Shown: positions 7,392 through 16,602 of the stretch, piece by piece | How the letters are laid out: each line of letters opens with the position of its first letter | Numbering within the stretch: position 1 is the first letter of the stretch | Origin: Bacillus pseudomycoides | GTDB lineage: Bacteria; Bacillota; Bacilli; Bacillales; Bacillaceae_G | Length of the DNA stretch: 64,000 nucleotides | Reading direction: 5' to 3' | Assembly (NCBI RefSeq): GCF_002582035.1 | Contig: NZ_NUQE01000023.1 | Span: 1-64,000, forward strand | Made by a program: the position numbers and the translations under genes | The notes under the pieces: model-generated | Seen by the model: the letters and a program-made list of their open reading frames with translations, nothing else | Databases searched by the model: none | What the model was told of the DNA's origin: nothing

Positions 7392-9380
7392 CTAGAATCC
7401 CATCATAGATCCAACTTGGTATATAATTAGTGTTAATACATACGCAACAACAAGCGGATAAACAACAGAGAAGATAGTCCACTTGATAGATCCAGTTTCA
7501 CGGCGAATGACCGCAACTGTTGCTAAGCATGGTACATATAATAAAGTAAAGAACATAAATGCGTATGCTGATAATGTTGTAAAATGAGTACCGATTACGT
7601 TCCCTAATACATCTTCATTCACAGCATAAATAATTGCCATTGTAGAAACAACAACTTCTTTTGCTAAAAATCCTGTCATTAGTGATGCAGCTGCTTGCCA
7701 TGTTCCAAAACCAAGCGGCGCAAAAATTGGAGCGAATAATCCGCCAATCATTGCTAAGAAACTATCTCCCATGTCTACACCAAATCCAGATGGACCAGCG
7801 TAGTTTAATAACCAAATCACAACAGAACCACCAAAGATAAATGTACCTGCTTTGCGTACAAATCCCTTACCTTTTTCCCATGTACTGCGCCATAACGTTT
7901 TTGCTTGCGGCACGCGATAAGGTGGAAGTTCAATTACAAAAATAGATTTTTCTTGCTTTAAAACCGTAACAGACATAATTTTTGTAACGACTAGTGCAAG
8001 GACAATACCAATGACATATAAAGAGAACACAATGATTGCTTGACTATGCGGGAAGAAGACGCCCGCAAATAATGCATATACAGGTAGACGTGCTGAACAT
8101 GACATAAATGGCGTCACTAAAATTGTAAGCAGTCTCTCTTTCTCCTGTTCAATCGTTCTCGCAGCCATAACACCCGGTACGTTACAACCAAATCCGATGA
8201 TCATCGGAATAAATGCTTTTCCATTTAGTCCAAAAAACTCCATAATACGATCCATTACAACAGCAATACGCGCCATATATCCAGAGTCTTCTAATAATGA
8301 AATGAAGAAGAACAATGCAAGAATTTGTGGAACGAATACGATTACCGCACCGACACCAGCAATTACTCCATCTGTAATGAGCGCTTGAATGAAATCAGAT
8401 GCCCCCATATTAGTTAGAGCTGTTGTTACCCAATCTGTGAACGGTCCGCCGATAAATGCATCAAGTTGATCAGATAAAGGTGTTCCAATCCACGAAAACG
8501 TCACCTGAAAAATGAAATACATGATCCCTAAAAAGATCGGAAGTCCCCAGATTTTATGTGTAATTAATTTATCAACTCGTTCAGAAAAAGGAATGCTTCC
8601 TTCTTTCTCATGACGAACGACACTTGTTTTCAACTTTTCAATATACGTTGCACGTGCCCCGTACATATGCTGTTCCAACGTTACGTCTAGTTCTGCTTCT
8701 AATGCAGAGCGAATCGCTACAAGTTCCTTATAAATAGGCAATTGATTTAATTCTTGTTCTACTACTTCATTATTACTTAAAAATTGAAGTGCAAGCCATC
8801 TTGGATGCTCATAATTCGTTTGTTGCAATTTATCCATAACTTGCTGAATTCCTGCATCTACCTTTTCACCATATGAGAGAATAAATGGCTTCTGTTCTAC
8901 GCGATCACTTTCGTGAAGAGAAGCTAATAATTCCTCACAGCCTTTTCCGCTCCTCGCAATAACAGGAATAACTGTTACGCCTAGCATCTCAGCTAGTTTC
9001 TTCGTATCAATGATAATTCCACGTTGCCTGGCAACATCTATCATGTTTAAACCAATTGAGAGCGGCTTACCGAATTCTAATAATTGCAAAGTTAACTGCA
9101 TATTACGTTCGAATTGAGAAGCGTCTACAATGTTTAACATATGATGAAATTCGTCTGTTAAAAGAAATTGTGTAACAACCCCTTCATCACGTGACACAGG
9201 GTTTAAATTATATACACCTGGTAAGTCTATTAAAGTTCCCTTCTTATCTTTTAACTTACCAATCTTTTTTTCTACAGTTACTCCGCTCCAGTTCCCTACA
9301 TATTCATAAGAACCGGTAAGCGCATTAAATAATGATGTTTTCCCCGTATTCGGATTCCCTAGTAAAGCAACTTTATTCAC
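7392..9380 (-). CDS. feoB: ferrous iron transporter FeoB
   Basis: This 662-residue Fe(II) transporter has an N-terminal GTPase domain and a C-terminal polytopic membrane domain. The G1 motif GNPNTGKTS is at residues 8-16, DLPGVYNL is the G3 region, and NMID is G4. The membrane part carries the gate signatures [12 protein letters not shown] and [13 protein letters not shown]. It overlaps feoA by four bases (translational coupling). It is expressed under low iron via the upstream Fur box. Confidence 0.97.
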   Translation of the reverse strand: MNKVALLGNPNTGKTSLFNALTGSYEYVGNWSGVTVEKKIGKLKDKKGTLIDLPGVYNLNPVSRDEGVVTQFLLTDEFHHMLNIVDASQFERNMQLTLQLLEFGKPLSIGLNMIDVARQRGIIIDTKKLAEMLGVTVIPVIARSGKGCEELLASLHESDRVEQKPFILSYGEKVDAGIQQVMDKLQQTNYEHPRWLALQFLSNNEVVEQELNQLPIYKELVAIRSALEAELDVTLEQHMYGARATYIEKLKTSVVRHEKEGSIPFSERVDKLITHKIWGLPIFLGIMYFIFQVTFSWIGTPLSDQLDAFIGGPFTDWVTTALTNMGASDFIQALITDGVIAGVGAVIVFVPQILALFFFISLLEDSGYMARIAVVMDRIMEFFGLNGKAFIPMIIGFGCNVPGVMAARTIEQEKERLLTILVTPFMSCSARLPVYALFAGVFFPHSQAIIVFSLYVIGIVLALVVTKIMSVTVLKQEKSIFVIELPPYRVPQAKTLWRSTWEKGKGFVRKAGTFIFGGSVVIWLLNYAGPSGFGVDMGDSFLAMIGGLFAPIFAPLGFGTWQAAASLMTGFLAKEVVVSTMAIIYAVNEDVLGNVIGTHFTTLSAYAFMFFTLLYVPCLATVAVIRRETGSIKWTIFSVVYPLVVAYVLTLIIYQVGSMMGF

Positions 9381-9604
9381 GCCAATTCCACCTTTATCAT
9401 TTTCGCATCACAATGGCGAATAGAGATTAATTGCCCACGGCATTCTAATGTACACGGACCATTAAACATCGCCTTTTGTTTTACACAAAGCTCGCATCCC
9501 TCAGCAAATCCAAATGAAGCTAAACGACGTTTTAACAATTTATCAAGAGATTGTAAATCTTTCACACGTACTTTTTCATCTATATTCATATCAACTAAAT
9601 TCAT
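9377..9604 (-). CDS. feoA: ferrous iron transport protein FeoA
   Basis: This 75-residue SH3-like FeoA is a cytoplasmic partner of FeoB. The sequence has the typical [12 protein letters not shown] turn and a C-terminal strand [14 protein letters not shown] 9604 is used because GAGGGGGAG is seven bases upstream. The longer open frame would translate the AT-rich Fur box and promoter as a poly-Ile/Val tract and is rejected. It overlaps feoB by four bases. Confidence 0.92.
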   Translation of the reverse strand: MNLVDMNIDEKVRVKDLQSLDKLLKRRLASFGFAEGCELCVKQKAMFNGPCTLECRGQLISIRHCDAKMIKVELA

Positions 9605-9628
9605 AATTTCTCCCCCTCGGAAGTTAAC

Positions 9629-9664
9629 TATAACTATAACGATAACGATAATTATTATCAATGA
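9629..9664 (-). promoter_or_regulatory. feo promoter with Fur box
   Basis: On the minus strand TTGATA, 17 bases, TATAGT forms a near-consensus sigma-A promoter. GATAACGATAATTATTATC (9641-9659) matches the 19-base Fur box GATAATGATAATCATTATC at 17 of 19 positions, and an overlapping TTATCAATGATAA palindrome extends it. Fur bound here would cover the promoter spacer, so iron repression of feoAB is expected. Confidence 0.85.
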
Positions 9665-9820
9665 TAATTGTACCATGAATTTTTTTAAAAAACTATACAA
9701 TATTGTGTGAATTTATTACTATTTTTTTGTAATTCACCTTACTTAACATAGATACGCTAAATTGAATTTTCCATTCTTATCCATTTTTATTACAATAATA
9801 TTAACAATCTAAGAATCTCG

Positions 9821-9913
9821 TTGTCACAGGGGGAGCCACGCCGCTGAGAGGGAACACTTTGTTCCGACCCTTTGAACCTGTTAGTTAATGCTAACGTAGG
9901 AATTGTGCAAACG
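9821..9913 (+). promoter_or_regulatory. TPP riboswitch (THI box)
   Basis: The hallmarks of the thiamine pyrophosphate aptamer are present in order: GGGGGAGCC, then CGCTGAGAGGG, then ACCCTTTGAACCTG, then GTTAATGCTAACGTAGG. Outer bases GTCACA and TTGTGC can form P1. It lies upstream of thiT, so TPP should repress thiamine uptake. No intrinsic terminator was found between aptamer and gene; a CCCCC segment at 9956-9960 could act on the RBS instead. Confidence 0.95.
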
Positions 9914-10007
9914 TATATACATAAGTAGTTATTGGTAACTTGTATATTTCCATGTCCCCCTATGATAGTGATTCTTTTTTGTAACTTGGATGTAGGAGGA
10001 TTTATAC

Positions 10008-10577
10008 ATGCGCAATACAAATTTACAAGCGATGATAGAGGCAGCGATTCTCGCAGCATTTGCGTTAGTCATCGATATTTTGCCACTATCTATTAAACTT
10101 CCAACAGGCGGTTCTATCTCATTTGCTATGATTCCAATTTTTATTATTGCTTACCGCTGGGGATTTAAAGCAAGTTTCTTAAGTGGTCTCATTTGGGGAT
10201 TACTACAAATTGTCGTAGGAGATGCATACATTTTAACGCCAATACAAGCGTTTATTGAATACTTCATTGCATTTGCCTTTATCGGTTTTGCCGGATTATT
10301 TCATACACCAATCCAACTAGCCATTGCCAATGGACAAAGAACGAAAGCAATTACGTATATCATTATCGCTACATGTATTGGCAGCCTAGCTCGTTACTTC
10401 TGGCACTTTATTGCCGGCGTTGTTTTCTTTGGGCAATATGCACCAAAAGGACAATCAGCTGTTTTATATTCCTTTATCGTAAATGGCAGCGCAATGATTG
10501 GTTCTTTCATATTATGTACAATTTTGCTTGTCATTTTATTTACAACAGCACCGCGTTTGATTACGAAACGCGCTTGA
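10008..10577 (+). CDS. thiT: energy-coupled thiamine transporter ThiT
   Basis: This 189-residue polytopic membrane protein is the thiamine-binding S component of an ECF transporter, working with the shared EcfAA'T module encoded elsewhere. It has six predicted helices. The PTGGSISFAMIPIFIIAYRWG stretch and GxxxG-rich loops match ThiT (YuaJ in B. subtilis). RBS AGGAGGA eight bases before ATG. The upstream TPP riboswitch supports the thiamine assignment strongly. Confidence 0.95.
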   Translation: MRNTNLQAMIEAAILAAFALVIDILPLSIKLPTGGSISFAMIPIFIIAYRWGFKASFLSGLIWGLLQIVVGDAYILTPIQAFIEYFIAFAFIGFAGLFHTPIQLAIANGQRTKAITYIIIATCIGSLARYFWHFIAGVVFFGQYAPKGQSAVLYSFIVNGSAMIGSFILCTILLVILFTTAPRLITKRA

Positions 10578-10583
10578 TCATAG

Positions 10584-10624
10584 AAAAAGAGCAGATTGCT
10601 TCTATAAGCGACCTGCTCTTTTTC
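10584..10624 (+). terminator. thiT terminator
   Basis: AAAAAGAGCAG...CTGCTCTTTTT stem with T-run just after the thiT stop. Confidence 0.85.
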
Positions 10625-10651
10625 TGTGCCTCAGTTTTCCATGTTATTTTC

Positions 10652-10981
10652 CTAATGTGAATCTGTGTGTCTTACCATTTCAGGAGTTTGAGAATGGAGT
10701 GCATCTATCTCCAGGCTGCTCTCTCGTTCATTTTTACCGTTATGCTTATGAATCCAAGATTTCATCTCATTCCATAAAACAACTCTATGCATATCATACC
10801 CTATGTGCTGCTTCTTTATATTCTCTTTATAGCTCTCATTCCATTTGTACCACACAATTTTATCATGTGAATCTACCCATACTTCTTGTCGATCAACTGC
10901 AGTTTTATACCCTTCATTATTAGCTAACATAATCATATCATTCTCTAATAATAAAGAAAGAGCCGCCGGGTGCCTCTCCAT
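10652..10981 (-). CDS. small soluble protein, unknown
   Basis: This 109-residue hydrophilic protein is rich in Asn, His, Lys and Glu, with no signal peptide or membrane helix. The middle part has a beta-like stretch (VWVDSHDKIVWYKWN). Start ATG at 10981 is preceded by AAAGGAG with eight-base spacing, which makes it a convincing gene. Upstream, on its side, are several CCTTACA half-sites (11033, 11083, 11096) that may control it. I do not recognise a family. Confidence 0.65.
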   Translation of the reverse strand: MERHPAALSLLLENDMIMLANNEGYKTAVDRQEVWVDSHDKIVWYKWNESYKENIKKQHIGYDMHRVVLWNEMKSWIHKHNGKNERESSLEIDALHSQTPEMVRHTDSH

Positions 10982-11091
10982 TCTCTCACTCCTTTCTGTT
11001 TTAGTATCTGCCTTATTTCCCTAAAATGTGTGCCTTACACATATGTAGTGTATCCAAAAAAAGCATTACAAACTATCGATTTACCTTACAA

Positions 11092-11117
11092 AAAACCTTA
11101 CAATTTTGTAAGGTTTT
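11092..11117 (+). promoter_or_regulatory. BceR-like operator next to a -10 box
   Basis: The palindrome carries TTACA-ATTT-TGTAA (11098-11111) inside longer AAAACC/GGTTTT arms. It matches TNACA-N4-TGTAA, known for BceR-type response regulators in B. subtilis. A TATAAT hexamer (11117-11122) abuts it on the plus strand towards hpt. Additional direct half-sites CCTTACA occur at 11033 and 11083, so the divergent 109-residue gene could also be the target. Confidence 0.5.
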
Positions 11118-11191
11118 ATAATATATCTAAATATAAGATTATTTTGTTGTTTATCCCCTAATTAAATAGGGGATACAAATTCGTATGACAA

Positions 11192-11246
11192 ATAAAGTGA
11201 AACTTCTATCAGTGAGAGTTTCACTGCCCACGAAGAGCGGGATAAC
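11192..11246 (+). repeat. short bcr1-type repeat (55 bp, internally deleted)
   Basis: It starts ATAAAGTGAAACTTCTATC and ends CACTGCCCACGAAGAGCGGGATAAC. Only the left and right ends of bcr1 are present, and the middle of about 100 bases is missing. It lies in the hpt leader region. Confidence 0.7.
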
Positions 11247-11332
11247 CCCTCCCGGTTTCAACTTCTTTGACTTTTTCACATCAATCCTTTACAGTCGAAA
11301 TGTTCATATGTTTACAATGTAGGAGGATCAGC

Positions 11333-11863
11333 ATGGAAATCCAAATAAAAGACACTTTAATCTCACAAGAACAGTTGCAAGAAAAAGTAAAAGAACTTGC
11401 ACTGCAAATCGAACGTGATTTTGAAGGAGAAGAAATTTTTGTTATTGCTGTATTAAAAGGTTCTTTCGTATTCGCGGCAGATTTAATTCGTCACATTAAA
11501 AATGAGGTAACAATCGACTTTATTTCTGCATCTAGCTATGGAAACCAAACGACATCAACTGGCAAAGTAAAATTATTAAAAGACATCGATGTAAATATTA
11601 CAGGTAAAAATGTAATTGTTGTAGAAGACATTATTGATTCTGGTTTAACACTTCACTTCTTAAAAGACCACTTCTTAATGCATAAACCAAAATCATTAAA
11701 ATTCTGTACGCTTCTTGACAAGCCAGAACGCCGTAAAGTTGATTTAACAGCTGAATATGTTGGCTTTGTCATTCCTGATGAATTCATCGTCGGTTACGGC
11801 ATTGACTGCGCTGAAAAATACCGTAACTTACCATATATCGCTTCTGTTGCAACAGATAAATAA
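11333..11863 (+). CDS. hpt: hypoxanthine phosphoribosyltransferase
   Basis: This 176-residue type I phosphoribosyltransferase makes IMP or GMP from the free base and PRPP (purine salvage, cytoplasm). The PRPP-binding loop VVEDIIDSGLTL is at residues 96-107, and the KGSFVFAADL and YRNLPYI segments fit the family. ATG 11333 is chosen for AGGAGG at eight-base spacing; the longer frame runs into the repeat region. It is not in the tilS-hpt-ftsH context, so it is probably a second copy. Strong terminator follows. Confidence 0.9.
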   Translation: MEIQIKDTLISQEQLQEKVKELALQIERDFEGEEIFVIAVLKGSFVFAADLIRHIKNEVTIDFISASSYGNQTTSTGKVKLLKDIDVNITGKNVIVVEDIIDSGLTLHFLKDHFLMHKPKSLKFCTLLDKPERRKVDLTAEYVGFVIPDEFIVGYGIDCAEKYRNLPYIASVATDK

Positions 11864-11885
11864 TACGATACAACCTTACTTAGCA

Positions 11886-11933
11886 AAAACGAGGCTGTCC
11901 CAAAAGTAAAACTTTTGGACAGCCTCGTTTTTT
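11886..11933 (+). terminator. hpt terminator
   Basis: A long stem in which CGAGGCTGTCC and GGACAGCCTCG flank CAAAAG/CTTTTG, ending in TTTTTT. Confidence 0.92.
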
Positions 11934-11937
11934 GCAT

Positions 11938-11991
11938 ATAAAGTGAAACTTCCATCAGTGGGGGTCTTACTGCCAGTTAATGCGGGATAAA
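11938..11991 (+). repeat. short bcr1-type repeat (54 bp, internally deleted)
   Basis: ATAAAGTGAAACTTCCATCAG joins directly to GGGGGTCTTACTGCCAGTTA, ending GCGGGATAAA, with ATAAA at both ends. It is the same kind of internally deleted derivative as at 11192 and lies right after the hpt terminator. The following stretch 11992-12222 shows nothing further beyond AT-rich DNA and the fliB promoter region. Confidence 0.75.
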
Positions 11992-12222
11992 TAAAAAGAA
12001 CCGCCCTTTTTTAATATAATCAAGTCACCACAACAAAATCACCAAAAGAATTTGTTATACCCCCCTAAGCAATAGAAGATCTGGCCAAAGAAGTAGCTTA
12101 GATTTAACTTTTTTGTGTCCAAAATATTGACTCAAATCCAATATTGTTAATCTCTAATTCTTAATATACAATTAATCTATAATTATTAGTTTATTGTAAT
12201 ATTAACTAAGGAGATCAGTACG

Positions 12223-13470
12223 ATGACACTTAATAACACAAAAAATAGACAGCTGCTTGTTCCCCAATATATGCAACAATTCTCTTGTATAGGATCAGAG
12301 TGTGAAGATTCTTGTTGCATTGGATGGAGAGTGGATGTTGATGAAGATACTTATAAAAAATACAAAAAATCTCGTGATTTAGAATTAAAGCCACTTTTCA
12401 AGAAGAACGTAACAAGACAACGTTCAAACGCCTCCTCTACGTCTTACGCTAAAATTCAAATGGAAAAGGGAGGAAGATGTTCCTTCCTATCTGAAGAGAA
12501 TCTTTGTAAGGTTCAATTAAATTTAGGAGAAGAGTATTTATCTAATACTTGTGCAGTCTACCCTCGCTCTATTAATAGTATTAACGGTGTAATTGAGAAA
12601 TCAGCCACTATGTCATGTCCTGAAGCTGCACGTTTAGCCCTTCTGAATCCAAATGGAATTGAGTTTGATGAGATTGAAGAACTGGCTAGTACTCGTGGAT
12701 TCATTGGAAAACATTTAAAAACAGATAGCCTGAAAATCGCTAATAAACCACAAAAGTATTTTTGGGAATTACGTATTTTTTCCATTCAAGTTATACAAGA
12801 CCGATCTTATACTCTAGCGGAGCGTCTTATCATTTTAGGGATGTTCTATCAAAAGGTACAGAAACAAATTGATCAAGGTGATGTTGATGGAATTCCAAAT
12901 GTTATTGCTCAGTTCACTAATGGGATGTCTAATCAAGGAATGAAAGAGCAACTTGACACAATACCGCCCCAGTTAGCTGTGCAAATGAATTTGTGTAAAG
13001 AATTAGTGGCGTATCGTGTTAGCCAATCTATCACAAGTCAACGATACCGCGAGTGTTTAAAAGAGATGTTAGAAGGTATTCAATATACAGAAGAAGCAAC
13101 TGTTGAAGAGACTACAGAGCACTATAAAAAGGCCTATGAAGAATTTTACGAACCATTTATGACAGAGCATGAGTACATTTTAGAAAACTACCTAGTCAAT
13201 TATGTATTTAAAAACCTGTTCCCACTTGGACACAAAACGCTTTTCAATGATTATATTATGCTAGTCATTCACTATTCAATGATAAAACTTCATTTAATCG
13301 GCATGGCAGGCTTTCATAAAGGATTAACGACAGATTTAGTGATTAAACTCATCCAATCTTTCGCAAAAACAGTTGAACACAACAATGTTTATCTAAAAAG
13401 GATATTCGATTTACTGAATGCAAATGAACTTACAACAATGGCTTATATGGCAATTTTAGTGAAGAATTAG
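12223..13470 (+). CDS. fliB: flagellin lysine-N-methylase FliB
   Basis: This 415-residue protein has the FliB cysteine pattern. N-terminal C22-x4-C27-x3-CC (SCIGSECEDSCC) is followed by GGRCSFL, ENLCKVQ, NTCAVYPR and a final MSCPEAARLAL. These likely bind an Fe-S cluster. FliB methylates surface lysines of flagellin in Salmonella; homologues are common in B. cereus. RBS AAGGAG before ATG. No flagellar genes are nearby, so the target is inferred from the family. Strong terminator after it. Confidence 0.85.
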   Translation: MTLNNTKNRQLLVPQYMQQFSCIGSECEDSCCIGWRVDVDEDTYKKYKKSRDLELKPLFKKNVTRQRSNASSTSYAKIQMEKGGRCSFLSEENLCKVQLNLGEEYLSNTCAVYPRSINSINGVIEKSATMSCPEAARLALLNPNGIEFDEIEELASTRGFIGKHLKTDSLKIANKPQKYFWELRIFSIQVIQDRSYTLAERLIILGMFYQKVQKQIDQGDVDGIPNVIAQFTNGMSNQGMKEQLDTIPPQLAVQMNLCKELVAYRVSQSITSQRYRECLKEMLEGIQYTEEATVEETTEHYKKAYEEFYEPFMTEHEYILENYLVNYVFKNLFPLGHKTLFNDYIMLVIHYSMIKLHLIGMAGFHKGLTTDLVIKLIQSFAKTVEHNNVYLKRIFDLLNANELTTMAYMAILVKN

Positions 13471-13498
13471 GCAGGAAATCCGAAAACAGCTAACAGAA

Positions 13499-13550
13499 GA
13501 AGCTGTCTCCAAAAGGTCATTATTCAATGACCTTTTGGGACAGCCTCTTT
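13499..13550. terminator. convergent terminator of fliB and the BceB-like gene
   Basis: GAAGCTGTCTCCAAAAGGTC pairs with GACCTTTTGGGACAGCCTC around TTATTCAA, with T-run on the plus strand. It sits between convergent genes. Confidence 0.85.
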
Positions 13551-13555
13551 TTCTA

Positions 13556-15502
13556 CTACTCTCCATTTACAATTTTAAAATAAGAACGAACCGTTAAGAA
13601 GTAATATCCCATATAAATAATACTGTACACGCCAATACTCATTAATAATGGAATGAAAGTTTCAAATGGCAATAAGGTAGCAAATCCTTTTAGCGCAAAT
13701 AAGCTATGCAAAATTCCAATAACGAATGGAATCGCAAAGATAAAGCGAATCTGTTTTGCGATTGCTTTTTTCATCTCCTGCTTCGTTACCCCAACTTTAC
13801 GAAGAACAACATAGCGATCACGGTCTGCATTTGCTTCTGTTAATTGTTTAAAGTAAATAATAGAACCTGTTGCAAATAAGAATACCATTCCTAGGAAAAT
13901 ACCGATGAACATCATCAAGCCAGTTGCTTCGATTCCACCTTTAAAATCTGTATAGAAGTCTCTAAATGATGGTGCAGGTTCAGACTCTCCCGGCATAATC
14001 TTTGTTAATTTTTCCGCTAATACCTTACTATTCTTCTCATGTTTCACATCAATATTTTTAACAACTCTCGTTCCAGTTACTTTTTTCGCTTGCTCGTATA
14101 CGTCATCTGGAACAACAACAACTAATTCTCCTAAGTTCGTAACATTACGACCTTCAACACCTTTAATTGTTAATGTCTTCGTTTCATTTCCAAGAGGAAA
14201 AACTGCTTTATTCCCTTTATATACTGTACTAAACTCATATCCTTCACTATACATACCATCCAATACGAATGCTTCTCCAGCAGTTAACCTTACCGTATCC
14301 ACACCCATTTTGTTCGCAATTGCATTGAAGGCAGATTGTGAAACAAGTTGATATTGTTCCGTCATCATATAATGAGCATTCATACTTCTATCGGCTTTTT
14401 CACCTTCAAATTTCCCTTTTACCGGCACCATCTCAATTCCAAACTGCTCTGTAATTGGATTATGCTTCTTCTCTTCCTCAAAGATTGCATTTACTTTCTG
14501 TTCTAAAGCCGCATCCTTTTTCTCATAAGAGAAGCTATACGGTGCATAGTCTTTCGCTTGTGTAAATGTGTTGTAATACATCGTGACAGATGTACCAACA
14601 GCAGTTAACGTTACTGCACTTAAAATAGCTATTGTCGCAAGAGATTTTGTATTTCCTTTCATGCGATATAACAACTGGGACGTTATTACCATATTCATTC
14701 CATTATAAAAGGATGATTTATTATTTCTTGCACGTTTTAAAACGCAAACTGTAAAGAACTTAAATAATAAATACGTACCAATTACAGTTGCAGATAAAAT
14801 ATAAAATGTAATCATCATGAAGTCTGCATATTTAATAACTTTTATAAACATAAGTGATAAGAAATACCCAGAACCAATTAAGAATACAGCGATACATGCC
14901 ATAATAATAGACCCTTTTGGCATTTGTTCTCCTTCACGCTCAGCACGGAATAACTCAATGAGTTTAAATCGATAAATTAAACGATACCCTTGCAGTGATG
15001 TATACAAAATAATAACAAAGAACACAACTGCTGTATCAATAATTGCCGCCAGCGGCACTTCAAAATGAACTTGTAAATCGAGTCCCATTACACTTACTAG
15101 TAATTCAAGAAATAGTTTAGACAGTAAGCTACCAATCACAATACCAATGACTAGAGACATTAACCCCATTAACATATTCTCATAAAACAGCATTCTCCCA
15201 ATTTGGCGTTTCCGAATTCCTAGTAAAGAATATAACCCAACTTCTTTTTTTCGTTTGCGTGTAAAGAAGCTATTGGAATAAATAATAAATACCGCTACGA
15301 AAATAATGAGCAGTACGCTAGAAACTTGAAATGCACCGCTAATTTTCATTGATCCTTCTGCGGCTTTTTCCATTTGTGTATTATATTGAAGCGTGACAAA
15401 GGTAAAATAAATGATGATACTAAAAATCATCGACATAAAATATAAAGCATAATCTTTAAAGTTTCGCTTCATATTGCGAAGGGCAATACTAGATAACGTC
15501 AT
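13556..15502 (-). CDS. BceB-like ABC transporter permease (module 1)
   Basis: This 648-residue FtsX-type permease has ten predicted membrane helices. There is a large extracytoplasmic domain of about 210 residues between helices 7 and 8 (roughly 305-515), which is the hallmark of Bce-type peptide-antibiotic detoxification transporters. The N-terminus SSIALRNMKRNFKDYALYFM is typical. It overlaps its ATPase gene by 14 bases. It probably senses or removes a cell-wall-active peptide such as a bacitracin- or lantibiotic-like compound; the compound is unknown. Confidence 0.85.
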   Translation of the reverse strand: MTLSSIALRNMKRNFKDYALYFMSMIFSIIIYFTFVTLQYNTQMEKAAEGSMKISGAFQVSSVLLIIFVAVFIIYSNSFFTRKRKKEVGLYSLLGIRKRQIGRMLFYENMLMGLMSLVIGIVIGSLLSKLFLELLVSVMGLDLQVHFEVPLAAIIDTAVVFFVIILYTSLQGYRLIYRFKLIELFRAEREGEQMPKGSIIMACIAVFLIGSGYFLSLMFIKVIKYADFMMITFYILSATVIGTYLLFKFFTVCVLKRARNNKSSFYNGMNMVITSQLLYRMKGNTKSLATIAILSAVTLTAVGTSVTMYYNTFTQAKDYAPYSFSYEKKDAALEQKVNAIFEEEKKHNPITEQFGIEMVPVKGKFEGEKADRSMNAHYMMTEQYQLVSQSAFNAIANKMGVDTVRLTAGEAFVLDGMYSEGYEFSTVYKGNKAVFPLGNETKTLTIKGVEGRNVTNLGELVVVVPDDVYEQAKKVTGTRVVKNIDVKHEKNSKVLAEKLTKIMPGESEPAPSFRDFYTDFKGGIEATGLMMFIGIFLGMVFLFATGSIIYFKQLTEANADRDRYVVLRKVGVTKQEMKKAIAKQIRFIFAIPFVIGILHSLFALKGFATLLPFETFIPLLMSIGVYSIIYMGYYFLTVRSYFKIVNGE

Positions 15503-16259
15503 CTACTATACCTCCAGAGATAATAGACATTACGTCTAGTACTTCTTGGAAAAATTGCTTACGCGTTAATTCTCCTTTGTGCAGTTCTTTATATAACTGA
15601 CCATCTTTAATGAAAATAACACGTTGACAATAACTTGCAGCAAATGCATCATGCGTGACCATTAAAATTGTCGATTGATCATATTCATTTAATGCTTTCA
15701 AGCTCTCTAATAAGTCAATTGCCGACTTAGAATCTAACGCACCTGTTGGCTCATCTCCAAAGATCATACTTGGATTTGTAACAATAGCACGAGAAGCTGC
15801 GCAGCGCTGCTTCTGTCCACCGGAGACTTGGTATGGATATTGATTCAAAATGTGATCAATGCCAAATTTTTTCGAGATTTCAAGAACACGGCGATCAATT
15901 TCACCCGCTTTTACTTTTGATAATACAAGTGGCAGCGCAATATTTTCTTTCACTGTTAACGTGTCTAATAAATTATAATCTTGGAAAATGAAACCTAAAT
16001 GATCACGGCGAAATAACGCTAATTTATCATCATTCATTTTCACAATATCATTTCCATCAATTAAAATTTCACCGCTTGTTGCGTTATCAATCGTAGAAAG
16101 AACATTTAATAATGTTGTTTTCCCCGATCCAGACGGTCCCATAATTCCAACGAACTCGCCTTCTTTCACTTGTAAGTTAATTCCTTTTAACGCTTCATAT
16201 TTATTTCCACCAGTGTCATATATTTTTTTAATGTTATTCGCTTCTAACATTGTCTTCAT
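15489..16259 (-). CDS. BceA-like ABC transporter ATPase (module 1)
   Basis: This 256-residue MacB/LolD-family ATPase has Walker A GPSGSGKTT (41-49), the signature SGGQKQR, and Walker B with SMIFGDEPTG. It powers the adjacent BceB-like permease. Start ATG 16259 follows GAGGTG. A perfect BceR-like operator lies about 185 bases upstream (16444-16465), suggesting response-regulator activation, probably by the Bce-type system at 17.7-19.4 kb. Confidence 0.88.
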   Translation of the reverse strand: MKTMLEANNIKKIYDTGGNKYEALKGINLQVKEGEFVGIMGPSGSGKTTLLNVLSTIDNATSGEILIDGNDIVKMNDDKLALFRRDHLGFIFQDYNLLDTLTVKENIALPLVLSKVKAGEIDRRVLEISKKFGIDHILNQYPYQVSGGQKQRCAASRAIVTNPSMIFGDEPTGALDSKSAIDLLESLKALNEYDQSTILMVTHDAFAASYCQRVIFIKDGQLYKELHKGELTRKQFFQEVLDVMSIISGGIVDDVI

Positions 16260-16443
16260 ACGCTATACACCTCACTTTGTCTTACCTCAACATTACTGTT
16301 GCCACGATTGAACTCCCCTACACAAACAGGATTGTTATGTATGTCATAATATCTCTATAAAAACTATATTAGAATTTCTTTTACGAAGTACTTCGCTACT
16401 ATAACATTGCCAATAATGACCGGCTATCTATTTCTCTTACAGG

Positions 16444-16465
16444 AACCTTACATTTATGTAAGGTT
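16444..16465 (-). promoter_or_regulatory. BceR-like operator upstream of module 1
   Basis: A 22-base palindrome with core TTACA-TTTA-TGTAA (16448-16461), matching the TNACA-N4-TGTAA site of BceR-family regulators. A -10-like TATAGT lies downstream on the minus strand without a good -35, as expected for an activated promoter. The same AACCTTACA arms occur at 11092-11117. Confidence 0.65.
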
Positions 16466-16466
16466 T

Positions 16467-16503
16467 AAAAAAGCCGCTCTTCCAAATGGAAGAGCGGCTT
16501 TTA
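16467..16503 (-). terminator. sdpRI terminator
   Basis: AAAGCCGCTCTTCC/GGAAGAGCGGCTTT stem with U-tract on the minus strand, downstream of sdpI. Confidence 0.9.
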
Positions 16504-16555
16504 GCATATTTTTTCTAATCTATGAAATTAAAAAATAGTTTTTTATTCCTTTTCC

Positions 16556-16602
16556 AGCATTAACGGGCAAAACTCCTCCTACTAAGGGATGTTTCACTTT
16601 AC
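16556..16602 (-). repeat. short degenerate bcr1-type repeat (minus orientation)
   Basis: Read on the minus strand: TAAAGTGAAACATCCCTTAG, then GGAGTTTTGCCCGTTAATGC. It is an internally deleted bcr1 relative of about 47 bp. Its left-end TAA is the stop codon of sdpI (16599-16601). Confidence 0.55.

Noticed and set aside
9605-9700. N-terminal extension of feoA
   Set aside because: The Ile/Val-rich tract is the Fur box and promoter read as protein; the SD supports 9604.
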